From Streptomyces sp. H27-H1 (GTDB taxonomy: Bacteria; Actinomycetota; Actinomycetes; Streptomycetales; Streptomycetaceae), in the NCBI RefSeq assembly GCF_026627445.1, contig NZ_JAPNLJ010000003.1, positions 233,624 through 297,623 of the forward strand: 64,000 bases of DNA, written 5' to 3'. The translations under genes were made by a program, and so were the position numbers. Positions 27,637 to 34,743 of this stretch are shown here, piece after piece. Every line of letters begins with the position of its first letter. Positions within the stretch are counted from its first letter, which is position 1. Under the pieces are notes generated by a model. The model saw only the letters and a program-made list of their open reading frames with translations. It was not told the DNA's origin and did not search any database.

Positions 27637-28950
27637 TCAGCCCAGGGCGTTCTTGACGGCCTTCTTCGCGTTCGACCAGGCCGTCTCCGGCGGCGTGCCC
27701 TTGCGCTCCACCTCGCTCAGCGCGTTGGTGATCTGGTCGGCGATGTCCTTGTCGTGCACACCGAGCACCTGGACGGGGGCCTGCTCGGCCGCGGCACCGA
27801 AGATCTGCCCGATCGGGGCGTCCGAGAAGTACGGATCGCGGGCGTCCGCGATCTGCCCGATGGCCTTGACGGCCGAGGGGAAGTTGCCCTGCTTGCGGAA
27901 GAGCGCGGTCTGCTGCTCGGGTGCGGTCAGCCACTTCACCAGTTCGTAGGCCTCCTTCTTGTGCTGGGCGGCCCGGGGGACGGCGAGGTAGGAGCCGCCC
28001 CAGTTGCCCGCGCCGCCGGGCAGCTTCGCGACGTCCCACTTGCCCTTGCCGGCGTCACCGGCCTGTCCCTTGATGTAGCCGAGCATCCAGGCGGGGCAGG
28101 GCATCGTGGCGAAGGAGCCCGAGGAGAAGGCCTGGTTCCACGGCGGCGACCACTGGTCCAGCTTGGCGCTGAGACCGTCCGCCGCGGCCCTGACCGAGGC
28201 GTCCCAGGCGGACTTCACCGCCGGGCCGTTCTCGTAGATCAGCGCGCCCGAGGCGTCGTAGTACCGCTCCTTCGCCTGGCCGATCATGACGGAGTTCAGG
28301 CTGGCGATGCTGTCCAGCCAGGAGCTGCCGGCCGGGCCCTTGGCCTTGTACTGCCGGCCGAGCACCAGATAGCCGTCCCAGGTGGCCCACTTGGTGGCCA
28401 GTTCCGCACGGTCGGTGGGCAGTCCGGCCGCTTTGAACAGGTCGCTGCGGTAGCACATGGCCTCGGGGCCGACATCGGTGCCGAGACCGAGCACCTTGCC
28501 GTCCTTGGTCGTCGCCGCCGCCCACTTGGCGGCGGCGAACTCTCCCTGGAGCGAGCCCGCTCCGTACTCTTTGAGGTCCGCGAACTTGTCCGCCTGCTTC
28601 TGGGTCACCGAGGCTATGCGCCCCACCTCGAGGGCCTGGACGTCCGCCAGCCCGCCCCCGCCGGCCAGCCTGGTCTGGAGCGACTTCCAGTAGTCCTGCT
28701 CGTCCTCGGTGTCCGTCTGTTTGATCTTGACATTCGGGTGGAGCCGCTCGTACTCGGCGTAGAGCCCCGCCTCCTGGTAGCCGAACGCGCCGAACAGGTC
28801 GACGGTGACCGTGACTTGACCACCACCGGCCTTCGAGTCCCCGGAATCGCCGGAGTCGGAACCGGAACCGCAGGCGGTGAGCATTACCCCGGCGAGGGCG
28901 AAGGCGCCCAGGCGCAGTGGTGCTCTTCGGACGGCTCGGGTAACGGACAT
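27637..28950 (-). CDS. Sugar-binding lipoprotein of the ABC importer (CebE type)
   Basis: 437 residues from ATG 28950, chosen because AGGAGG sits 7 nt upstream and a lipoprotein signal follows directly (lipobox LTAC, lipidated C27). The mature part is a family 1 extracellular solute-binding protein (VTVDLFGAFGYQE, then DVQALEVGRIASV, and WNQAFSSGSFATMPCPAWMLG in the C-lobe). It captures the oligosaccharide outside the membrane for the two permeases encoded downstream. The promoter region carries a perfect LacI-type operator about 40 bp before the start. Confidence 0.94.
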   Translation of the reverse strand: MSVTRAVRRAPLRLGAFALAGVMLTACGSGSDSGDSGDSKAGGGQVTVTVDLFGAFGYQEAGLYAEYERLHPNVKIKQTDTEDEQDYWKSLQTRLAGGGGLADVQALEVGRIASVTQKQADKFADLKEYGAGSLQGEFAAAKWAAATTKDGKVLGLGTDVGPEAMCYRSDLFKAAGLPTDRAELATKWATWDGYLVLGRQYKAKGPAGSSWLDSIASLNSVMIGQAKERYYDASGALIYENGPAVKSAWDASVRAAADGLSAKLDQWSPPWNQAFSSGSFATMPCPAWMLGYIKGQAGDAGKGKWDVAKLPGGAGNWGGSYLAVPRAAQHKKEAYELVKWLTAPEQQTALFRKQGNFPSAVKAIGQIADARDPYFSDAPIGQIFGAAAEQAPVQVLGVHDKDIADQITNALSEVERKGTPPETAWSNAKKAVKNALG

Positions 28951-28989
28951 GGCGCGGCCTCCTGCGGTGGGGCGGATTCGACCTTGTAT

Positions 28990-29003
28990 TGAGAGCGCTC
29001 TCA
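28990..29003 (-). promoter_or_regulatory. LacI-family operator of the ABC/GH1 operon
   Basis: Perfect 14-bp palindrome TGAGAGCGCTCTCA, 40 bp upstream of the binding-protein ATG. The central GAGCGCTC matches operators of the CebR/CelR group, but positions 3 and 12 differ from the cellobiose consensus TGGGAGCGCTCCCA. The same 14 bp recur before the GH16 gene. Confidence 0.85.
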
Positions 29004-29109
29004 GAACGCGACTGGAGCGTGCACCCCGCACCGGCGTCCAGTCAAGAGCCGTGCGCCGGGCGGTCCGAAATCCCGCCATTCACCTATGGAGGAAGAGGGA
29101 GTTGCGCCC

Positions 29110-30165
29110 TCAGGCGGAGCCGCGCAGCACGAGTGAGGTCGGGGTGATCACGGATCCCGGCACCCGCTGCGAGCCGTGCACGGGGTCCAGGGTCCGCAGC
29201 AGCAGCCGGGCCATCAGGCGCCCCATGCCCTCGATGTCCTGGCGTACGGTCGTCAGCGGCGGATCGGCGTTCTCCGCCACCTGCTCGGCATCGTCGAAGC
29301 CGACCAGCGCCACGTCCTCGGGCACGGACCGGCCCCGCTGGCGCAGTACGCCCAGAGCACCCGTCGCCATCAGGTCGTTCGCGGCGAACACCGCGTCGAG
29401 ATCCGGGCAGCGGTCCAGCAGTTCGGCCATCGCCCGGGCGCCGCCCGGCGCGGTGAAGTCCCCCTCGGCGATCAGCGCGGGATCGGCGTCGAGCAGTACG
29501 TCCCGGTACCCGTCGAGCCGGTCGGTCGCCGAGGTCTGGTCCATCGGCCCGGCGATGTGCGCGATCTGCCGCCGCCCCCGGGACAGCAGGTACCGTACGG
29601 CCTCGCGCGCGCCACCGCGGTTGTCGGCGTCGACGTACGACACCGGGCCGTACTGGTCGCCGGCCCCGTCGGCCCGTCCGGTCCAGCCGGGCCGGCCGCC
29701 GTAGACGGTGGGCATGGCGATGCGGCGCGTGATCGCGGGCAGCGGGTCGTCGGTGTGCAGGGAGAAGGCGAGCGCGCCGTCCACGTGGCCGCCCGCCAGA
29801 TACCGCTCGATCCGGTCGTAGTCCCCGCGGTGCTCGACCAGGAGCAGCACCAACTGGGTGTCGTGCGCGGTCAGTTCCTTGCTGATGCCGCGGAGCTGGC
29901 GGGAGAAGAAGGGATCGGAGAAGATCCGGATCTCTGGCTCGGCGATGATCACGGCGACCGCGCCGGTGCGCCGGGTGACCAGCGTGCGGGCCGCGTGGTT
30001 GGGCACGTAGCCGAGGTCCAGGATGGCCGCGCGGACCTTGTCCACCAGATGCGGGCGGACTCCGTCGCCGCCGTTGACGACCCTGGACGCGGTGGCCCGG
30101 GACACCCCGGCGCGCGCCGCCACGGCCTCCAGCGTGGGCCGGCCGGTGGAAACCTGTTCGGCCAC
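29110..30165 (-). CDS. LacI-family transcriptional regulator of beta-glucoside use
   Basis: 351 residues from GTG 30165 (GAGGAG 5 nt upstream); the longer open frame adds a low-complexity leader. The N-terminus is the LacI headpiece TLEAVAARAGVSRATASRVV with hinge helix NHAARTLVTRRT. A periplasmic-binding-protein-like effector domain follows (YVDADNRGGAREAVRYL, AVFAANDLMATGALGVL, VGFDDAEQVAENADPPLTTV). It is encoded just upstream of the binding-protein gene in the same orientation, as cebR is. It probably represses this operon and the GH16 gene until the imported disaccharide binds. Confidence 0.93.
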   Translation of the reverse strand: MAEQVSTGRPTLEAVAARAGVSRATASRVVNGGDGVRPHLVDKVRAAILDLGYVPNHAARTLVTRRTGAVAVIIAEPEIRIFSDPFFSRQLRGISKELTAHDTQLVLLLVEHRGDYDRIERYLAGGHVDGALAFSLHTDDPLPAITRRIAMPTVYGGRPGWTGRADGAGDQYGPVSYVDADNRGGAREAVRYLLSRGRRQIAHIAGPMDQTSATDRLDGYRDVLLDADPALIAEGDFTAPGGARAMAELLDRCPDLDAVFAANDLMATGALGVLRQRGRSVPEDVALVGFDDAEQVAENADPPLTTVRQDIEGMGRLMARLLLRTLDPVHGSQRVPGSVITPTSLVLRGSA

Positions 30166-30238
30166 GGGCGCTCCTCGTGCGTGTCCGGGGGCGGCGGCCC
30201 GGGCCCTGCGGGCCCCGGCCCTGTCGGACAGCAGGGTA

Positions 30239-30283
30239 ACCCGTACCGCCGGGAACGCTGAGAGCGTTTCCGGCGGTACGGGT
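30239..30283. terminator. Long perfect hairpin with an embedded LacI half-site
   Basis: A 45-nt palindrome: 14-bp outer arms ACCCGTACCGCCGG (30239-30252) and its exact complement (30270-30283), continued by a 7-bp inner stem (GAACGCT / AGCGTTT, one G-U pair) around a GAG loop. It lies downstream of the GH16 stop and upstream of the LacI gene, so it probably terminates the GH16 transcript. The core also contains TGAGAGCG (30259-30266), an exact half of the operator found at the two other promoters. Confidence 0.75.
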
Positions 30284-30409
30284 GCCCTCACCAGCCGATT
30301 CCGGGTGCCGTCGCTCGGGGCCGGGACGATCGGCGCGGTCGGGAGCAGGCCCGGGAGGGGCGGGCGCCGAGTGGCGGTGGTCTGTTCACGGGCCGGGTTC
30401 CCGGTCCCT

Positions 30410-31867
30410 TCAGTGCCCGAAGTGGAACCAGTTGAGGTTCACGTAGTCGGCCGGCTGGCCGCTGGTGAAGGTCAGGTACACATCGTGCGTGCCGGTGACC
30501 CCCGTGATGTTCGCCGGCACGGTCCGCCAGCTCTGCCAGCCTCCGGTTCCGGCCACGGCGAAGCTGCCGACCGGCGTGCTCGTCCGGCTGTCGAGCCGGA
30601 CCTCGACGAGCCCGCTCACCCCGCCGGCCGCGCCGCCGGCCACGCGCCCGTAGAACTGTGTCGCGGCCGTGGGGCCGAAGTCGACGCCCTTGTACTGGGC
30701 CCAGTCGCCGTTGCCGATCGTGGTGAGGTCCTGGCCGCCGCCGGTGTCCGAGGTGGTCTCCTTGGCCGTGCCGGCCTGGCCGTCGTGGGACTCGGCCTGG
30801 ATGGCGGCGTACGCGCCCCGGTTCCCGGGCGGGGGCGTGGTGGGCGGGGTCGTCGGAGGAGTTGTGGGCGGGGTGGTGGGCGGGGTGGTCGGGGGAGTGC
30901 TCGGCGGGGCCGTGCCGCCGGTGGACCGCAGTACGGAGACGTAGTCGACCACCATCGAGTAGCCGGGCTGGGTTCCGGCGTCGGGACCGCCGCCGAAGGC
31001 CTCCGGGAACTCGCCGCCCATGGCGACGTTCAGGATGATGAAGTAGCCGTGGTTCGTCGCGTTGGTCCAGGTGGCGGGGTCCACCTGGCTGGCGCGCACG
31101 GTGTGGAAGTTGACCCCGTCGAGGTAGAAGCGCATCTCTTCCACGGCGGTGGAGCGGTCCCACTCCACCGCATAGGTGTGGAAGCCGCCCTGGCAGGTGG
31201 CGCCGGTGCAGACGGTCTGGCCGCCGATGCCCGACTTCTCGTTGCACGGGCCGCCGGGGCTCGTGCCGCAGTGCATCGTGGCCCAGAGGTTGTTGATGCC
31301 CTGGACGTTCTCCATGATGTCGAGCTCACCGACGCCCGGCCAGTTCCACCAGTTGCCGCGGTAGGGCGCCCCCAGCATCCAGAACGCCGGCCAGTAGCCC
31401 TTGGCCGCGGCACCCGTGACGTCGGGCATCCGGATACGGGCCTCCGTGCGCAGCTTCCCGCCCGCAGGGGGCTGGAAGTCGGAGCGTTTGGTCTCGATCC
31501 GCCCGGAGGTCCAGTTGCCGGCGGAGTCCCGCCTCGGGGTGATGCGGAGGTTCCCCGCGCCGTCGAGGGAGACGTTGGCGGTGTCCGCCGTCATCGTCTC
31601 GACCTCGCCGGTGCCGAAACCGTCGGGGCCGCCGGGGTAGCTCCTGCCGGTGGTGTACTGCCAGTCGGCGGTGTCGACCCCGGAGCCGGCGGCCCCGTCG
31701 AACTCGTCCAGGAAGACCTGGGACCAGCCCGTCGGGACCGGTGGGGCGGCGGCGTTGGCGGGGAGGGTGACGACCGCGGCGGCCGCGGCCGCCACCGCCA
31801 TGGTGCTCAGCGCGGCGATGACGGCCCGCCGGGCGGACCGGCGTCTTCTTCCGGATGTCAGGCGCAT
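30410..31867 (-). CDS. Secreted GH16 endo-beta-1,3-glucanase with CBM6
   Basis: 485 residues. It has a long Arg-rich signal peptide (cleavage near ANA-AP, about residue 39), a GH16 catalytic domain with the ELDIME motif (E181 nucleophile, D183, E186 acid/base), a Thr/Pro-rich linker made of TPPT repeats, and a C-terminal CBM6 (YAAIQAESHDGQAG; final VNLNWFHFGH). This is the layout of Streptomyces laminarinases acting on fungal or plant beta-1,3-glucan. An 18-bp palindromic LacI-type operator lies 52 bp before the start. Products could be imported by the adjacent ABC system. Confidence 0.94.
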   Translation of the reverse strand: MRLTSGRRRRSARRAVIAALSTMAVAAAAAAVVTLPANAAAPPVPTGWSQVFLDEFDGAAGSGVDTADWQYTTGRSYPGGPDGFGTGEVETMTADTANVSLDGAGNLRITPRRDSAGNWTSGRIETKRSDFQPPAGGKLRTEARIRMPDVTGAAAKGYWPAFWMLGAPYRGNWWNWPGVGELDIMENVQGINNLWATMHCGTSPGGPCNEKSGIGGQTVCTGATCQGGFHTYAVEWDRSTAVEEMRFYLDGVNFHTVRASQVDPATWTNATNHGYFIILNVAMGGEFPEAFGGGPDAGTQPGYSMVVDYVSVLRSTGGTAPPSTPPTTPPTTPPTTPPTTPPTTPPPGNRGAYAAIQAESHDGQAGTAKETTSDTGGGQDLTTIGNGDWAQYKGVDFGPTAATQFYGRVAGGAAGGVSGLVEVRLDSRTSTPVGSFAVAGTGGWQSWRTVPANITGVTGTHDVYLTFTSGQPADYVNLNWFHFGH

Positions 31868-31918
31868 GGGTGCCCTCTCTGAGGCGGTGTGGGGGGAGGA
31901 GTGCCAGGACGAGAGAGC

Positions 31919-31936
31919 CTTGAGAGCGCTCTCAAG
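31919..31936 (-). promoter_or_regulatory. LacI-family operator of the GH16 gene
   Basis: Perfect 18-bp palindrome CTTGAGAGCGCTCTCAAG. Its central 14 bp are identical to the operator at 28990-29003, which ties the secreted glucanase to the importer. Confidence 0.85.
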
Positions 31937-32178
31937 CCCTGCCGATGGCCACTGTGCTCCCCGCCTCCGGGGCCGTCAAGGGATGGCGTCGGGAAAGCCT
32001 CCGCGCCCCGGCTCCTCGCTTATCGGCCCCCGGGGCGGTGCCGCAAGCTTGATTACGGCCGTTCCCCTGGAGCCCCGAACTGGTATGGCGCTCTTGTGAG
32101 TTGGGCTCGCGCCTCTAACAATGCGCATGACAACCGAAAGATCTTCGGTCGCATTGTCACCCAGAGGGGAACCCCCAC

Positions 32179-33015
32179 ATGAACAAGCCTCTCGCCGGCG
32201 CCGCGTTCGCTCTGCTCCTCACCGGAGCGGCGGCCTCGCCCGCCGTGGCCCAGGCACCCCGGGACACGGTCGCGCAGGCCGTCGCGGTCAACTTCGCCGG
32301 CACGGTCGCGCTCAGCAACTGCTCCGGCTCGGTCGTTCGCGTACCGAACTCGCTGCCGTCCGACCCCGCGCTCGTCCTGTCCAACGGCCACTGTCTGGAG
32401 TCCGGCATGCCGGCCGCCGGACAGGTCGTCAAGGACAAGGCGTCCAGCCGCTCCTTCTCGCTGCTGAACGCTTCGGGCTCGAAGGTCGCGACGCTGCGCG
32501 CGAGCAAGATCTCGTACGCCACGATGACCGACACCGACATCTCGATCTACCAGCTGACCAAGACCTACGCGCAGATCAGCAGCCAGTACGGCATCAACGC
32601 ACTCACCCTGAACGACGCCCACCCGGTACAGGGAACCGCGATCAAGGTGGTGTCCGGGTACTGGAAGCGAACGTACAGCTGCAACGTCGACGGGTTCGCC
32701 TACCGCCTCAAGGAGGGCGAGTGGACCTGGAAGGACTCCCTGCGCTACACCTCGTCCTGCAACACCATCGGCGGCACCTCCGGCTCGCCGGTGATCGACA
32801 CGACGACGGGCAAGGTCGTCGCCGTGAACAACACGGGCAACGAGGACGGCGAGAGCTGCACGATGAACAACCCGTGCGAGGTGAACGAGAGCGGCGCGGT
32901 GACGGTCCGGCAGGGCATCAACTACGCGCAGCAGACGTACATCATCGTCCCCTGCGTGGGCCCCGGTAACACGATCGACCTCACCCGGCCCGGCTGCACG
33001 CTCCCGAAGCCGTAG
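32179..33015 (+). CDS. Secreted trypsin-like serine protease
   Basis: 278 residues with a signal peptide (cleavage near AVA-QA, residue 24). The triad can be read as H71 in LSNGHCLES, D120 in TDTDISIY, and S201 in GGTSGSPV, the glutamyl-endopeptidase/trypsin-like arrangement. Several cysteines (for example SNCSGS, GHCLES, YSCNVDG, TSSCNTIGG) suggest disulfides outside the cell. AGAGGGGAA precedes the ATG. Monocistronic, with a strong terminator 7 bp after the stop. Physiological substrate unknown. Confidence 0.93.
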   Translation: MNKPLAGAAFALLLTGAAASPAVAQAPRDTVAQAVAVNFAGTVALSNCSGSVVRVPNSLPSDPALVLSNGHCLESGMPAAGQVVKDKASSRSFSLLNASGSKVATLRASKISYATMTDTDISIYQLTKTYAQISSQYGINALTLNDAHPVQGTAIKVVSGYWKRTYSCNVDGFAYRLKEGEWTWKDSLRYTSSCNTIGGTSGSPVIDTTTGKVVAVNNTGNEDGESCTMNNPCEVNESGAVTVRQGINYAQQTYIIVPCVGPGNTIDLTRPGCTLPKP

Positions 33016-33022
33016 CGAACGC

Positions 33023-33057
33023 GTCGGGGCCCGCCCGGAATCCGGACGGGCCCCGAC
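33023..33057. terminator. Bidirectional terminator between protease and RDD genes
   Basis: GTCGGGGCCCG (33023-33033) pairs exactly with CGGGCCCCGAC (33047-33057), with additional CCGG pairing in the loop. It lies in the 53-bp gap between convergent stops. Confidence 0.85.
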
Positions 33058-33068
33058 GTCGGGTCAGG

Positions 33069-33689
33069 TCAGCCCTTGGGCACGACGATGACGACGGTGT
33101 TGCACACCTTGTCGGCGAAGGTCTGCTTCTTCTCGTCCCACAGCGGCCACAGGAAGCCGATGTAGCAGGCGATGCCGTCCAGGAAGTGCGCCAGCCTGCG
33201 CACGAAGGCCATGCCGAAGCCGAGGGTGCTTCCGTCGGCCTCGCGGCGCACGCTGATCCCGACGACCTTCTTGCCGATCGTCTGGCCGGTCGAGCCTTCC
33301 TTGTAGAGCTGGAAGATGGCCATGCCGAAGGCGTAGAGCACGCCGATCAGGAAGAAGAAGCCGGGCCCGGAGGCTCCGGCGTCGTCGCTCATGGCGAGGT
33401 CGATGAAGCCCAGGGCGTACATCGGGACCACGTTGATCAGGCCGTCCAGGAGGGTCGCACCGAAGCGCAGACCCCAGTGCGCCAGCGGCGGCATTCCGGC
33501 GCCAGGCATGCCCGGCATCCCGGCCGGCGGGTACGCGCCGTACGGCTGCTGCTGGGGAACGCCCATCGGCGGCTGCTGCGGGTAGCCGTACTGCGGGGGG
33601 ACGCCCTGCGGCGCCTGCTGCGGGTAGCCGGGCTGACCCTGCGGGGGCTGCTGCTGGCCGTAGGGGTTGTTCGGGTCGCCGAAGCTCAT
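33069..33689 (-). CDS. RDD-family membrane protein with Pro/Gln-rich N-terminus
   Basis: 206 residues. The first 65 are a disordered Pro/Gln/Gly/Tyr-rich stretch of PQQ-type repeats. An RDD domain follows: RFGATLLDGLINVVPM opens TM1 with the family Arg and Asp, then a second TM and the STGQTIGKKVVGISVRR loop before the final hydrophobic part. RDD proteins are small membrane proteins of uncertain, possibly transport, function. The Pro/Gln tail is common in Streptomyces members and may mediate contacts. Single gene between two terminators. Confidence 0.92.
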   Translation of the reverse strand: MSFGDPNNPYGQQQPPQGQPGYPQQAPQGVPPQYGYPQQPPMGVPQQQPYGAYPPAGMPGMPGAGMPPLAHWGLRFGATLLDGLINVVPMYALGFIDLAMSDDAGASGPGFFFLIGVLYAFGMAIFQLYKEGSTGQTIGKKVVGISVRREADGSTLGFGMAFVRRLAHFLDGIACYIGFLWPLWDEKKQTFADKVCNTVVIVVPKG

Positions 33690-33870
33690 GGCGAAGTCTC
33701 TCCAGGGGTGTGGCGGGGACGAACGGTCCGCGCGGAGGGACGTCGTGAAAAGAGCGGTTTGCCCCCTGCGCAGCCGCGAACTTGCGGGGCCATCGTGTTA
33801 GTAACATCGGCCACTTGTCCAATCCGTGGTCACATGAGCCGACCAAGTGACGGACCGGGGAACACAGCAT

Positions 33871-33905
33871 GGAGTCCCGGACCCTGAGGACGGGTCCGGG
33901 ACTCC
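33871..33905 (-). terminator. Terminator of the fasciclin gene
   Basis: Perfect 14-bp stem GGAGTCCCGGACCC (33871-33884) / GGGTCCGGGACTCC (33892-33905) with loop TGAGGAC. About 70 bp beyond the fasciclin stop. Confidence 0.8.
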
Positions 33906-33973
33906 CGGGGCCACTTCGCTGACCGCTTCTACAACGACCGGCGCCCCTGGGGGTCACCGGTAGGGCGGCAGTG

Positions 33974-34627
33974 CTACTTCGGCATCAGGACGGTGTCCAC
34001 GATGTAGACGGTGGCGTTCGCGGTCGGGACGTTGCCACAGACCACGTTGGACGTGCCGTTGACCTTGTAGGACTCGCCCGAGCCGGCGGTGGTCACCTTT
34101 CCGGTCTCCAGCGTGGCGAAGGAGCCGTTCTCCAGCTGCTTCGGCGTCAGCTTCTCGCCGACCACGTGGTACGTGAGGATCTTGGTCAGCGTGGCCTTGT
34201 CGGCGAGGACCTTGTCGAGGTCGGCCTTCGGGATCTTGGCGAAGGCGTCGTTGGTCGGCGCGAACACCGTGATGTCCTTGGCGTTGTTGAGCGTGTCGAC
34301 GAGTCCGGCCTGCTTGACGGCCGCCACCAGGGTGGACAGAGCCGGGTTGTTGGACGCGGCGGTCGCGACCGGGTCCTTGGCCATGCCGTCGAAGCTGCCC
34401 GCGCCCTCCTTCGGCACACCGGAGCAGGCCGGGCCGAAGGGGCTGTCCATCGTCATCGCCCCCGAGGCGTCCGATGCGGGGGAGGAGGCGGCCGTACTCG
34501 CGTCGGCGGAAGGACCGGCTGCGGTGTCCTTGGCGGAGTCGGAGTCGGAGCAGGCGGTCAGCGCGAAGGGCAGTACGGCGGCCGTGGCGAGGGCGAGGGC
34601 GGTACGACGGAAACGAAGGTTGTTCAT
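33974..34627 (-). CDS. Fasciclin-domain lipoprotein (MPT70/MPT83-like)
   Basis: 217 residues. A lipoprotein signal ends in LTAC (C26), followed by a Ser/Asp/Ala-rich spacer and one FAS1 domain: NNPALSTLVAAVKQAGLVDTL, the H1 box ITVFAPTNDAFAKIP, and the terminal NATVYIVDTVLMP. FAS1 proteins are surface adhesion or scaffold proteins. In mycobacteria the homologues MPT70 and MPT83 belong to the SigK regulon, and here a sigK/rskA pair lies 2.7 kb away. The molybdopterin oxidoreductase gene is 116 bp upstream in the same direction, so the two may share a transcript. GGAGAA precedes the ATG. Confidence 0.93.
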   Translation of the reverse strand: MNNLRFRRTALALATAAVLPFALTACSDSDSAKDTAAGPSADASTAASSPASDASGAMTMDSPFGPACSGVPKEGAGSFDGMAKDPVATAASNNPALSTLVAAVKQAGLVDTLNNAKDITVFAPTNDAFAKIPKADLDKVLADKATLTKILTYHVVGEKLTPKQLENGSFATLETGKVTTAGSGESYKVNGTSNVVCGNVPTANATVYIVDTVLMPK

Positions 34628-34659
34628 TGTGTTCTCCAGAGAATGCTTGGGTGGAAATA

Positions 34660-34676
34660 GGAAGGAAGGAAGGAAG
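34660..34676. repeat. GGAA microsatellite upstream of the fasciclin gene
   Basis: Four GGAA units plus one base in the leader region of the fasciclin gene. On the transcribed strand this is a CCTTCC tract about 35-50 nt before the start codon. A nearby tandem 10-mer, GGTTCGGTCA twice (34727-34746), overlaps the end of the upstream gene. Confidence 0.7.
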
Positions 34677-34743
34677 AAAGTTTGTGAAATGTAATGAACC
34701 GGCTGAATTGGTGTGAATCAGCTGTCGGTTCGGTCAGGTTCGG

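Noticed and set aside
24427..30165. Naming the importer locus cebEFG-bglC-cebR
   Set aside because: Gene order matches, but the operator and the co-regulated GH16 gene suggest a different sugar, so symbols were not assigned.
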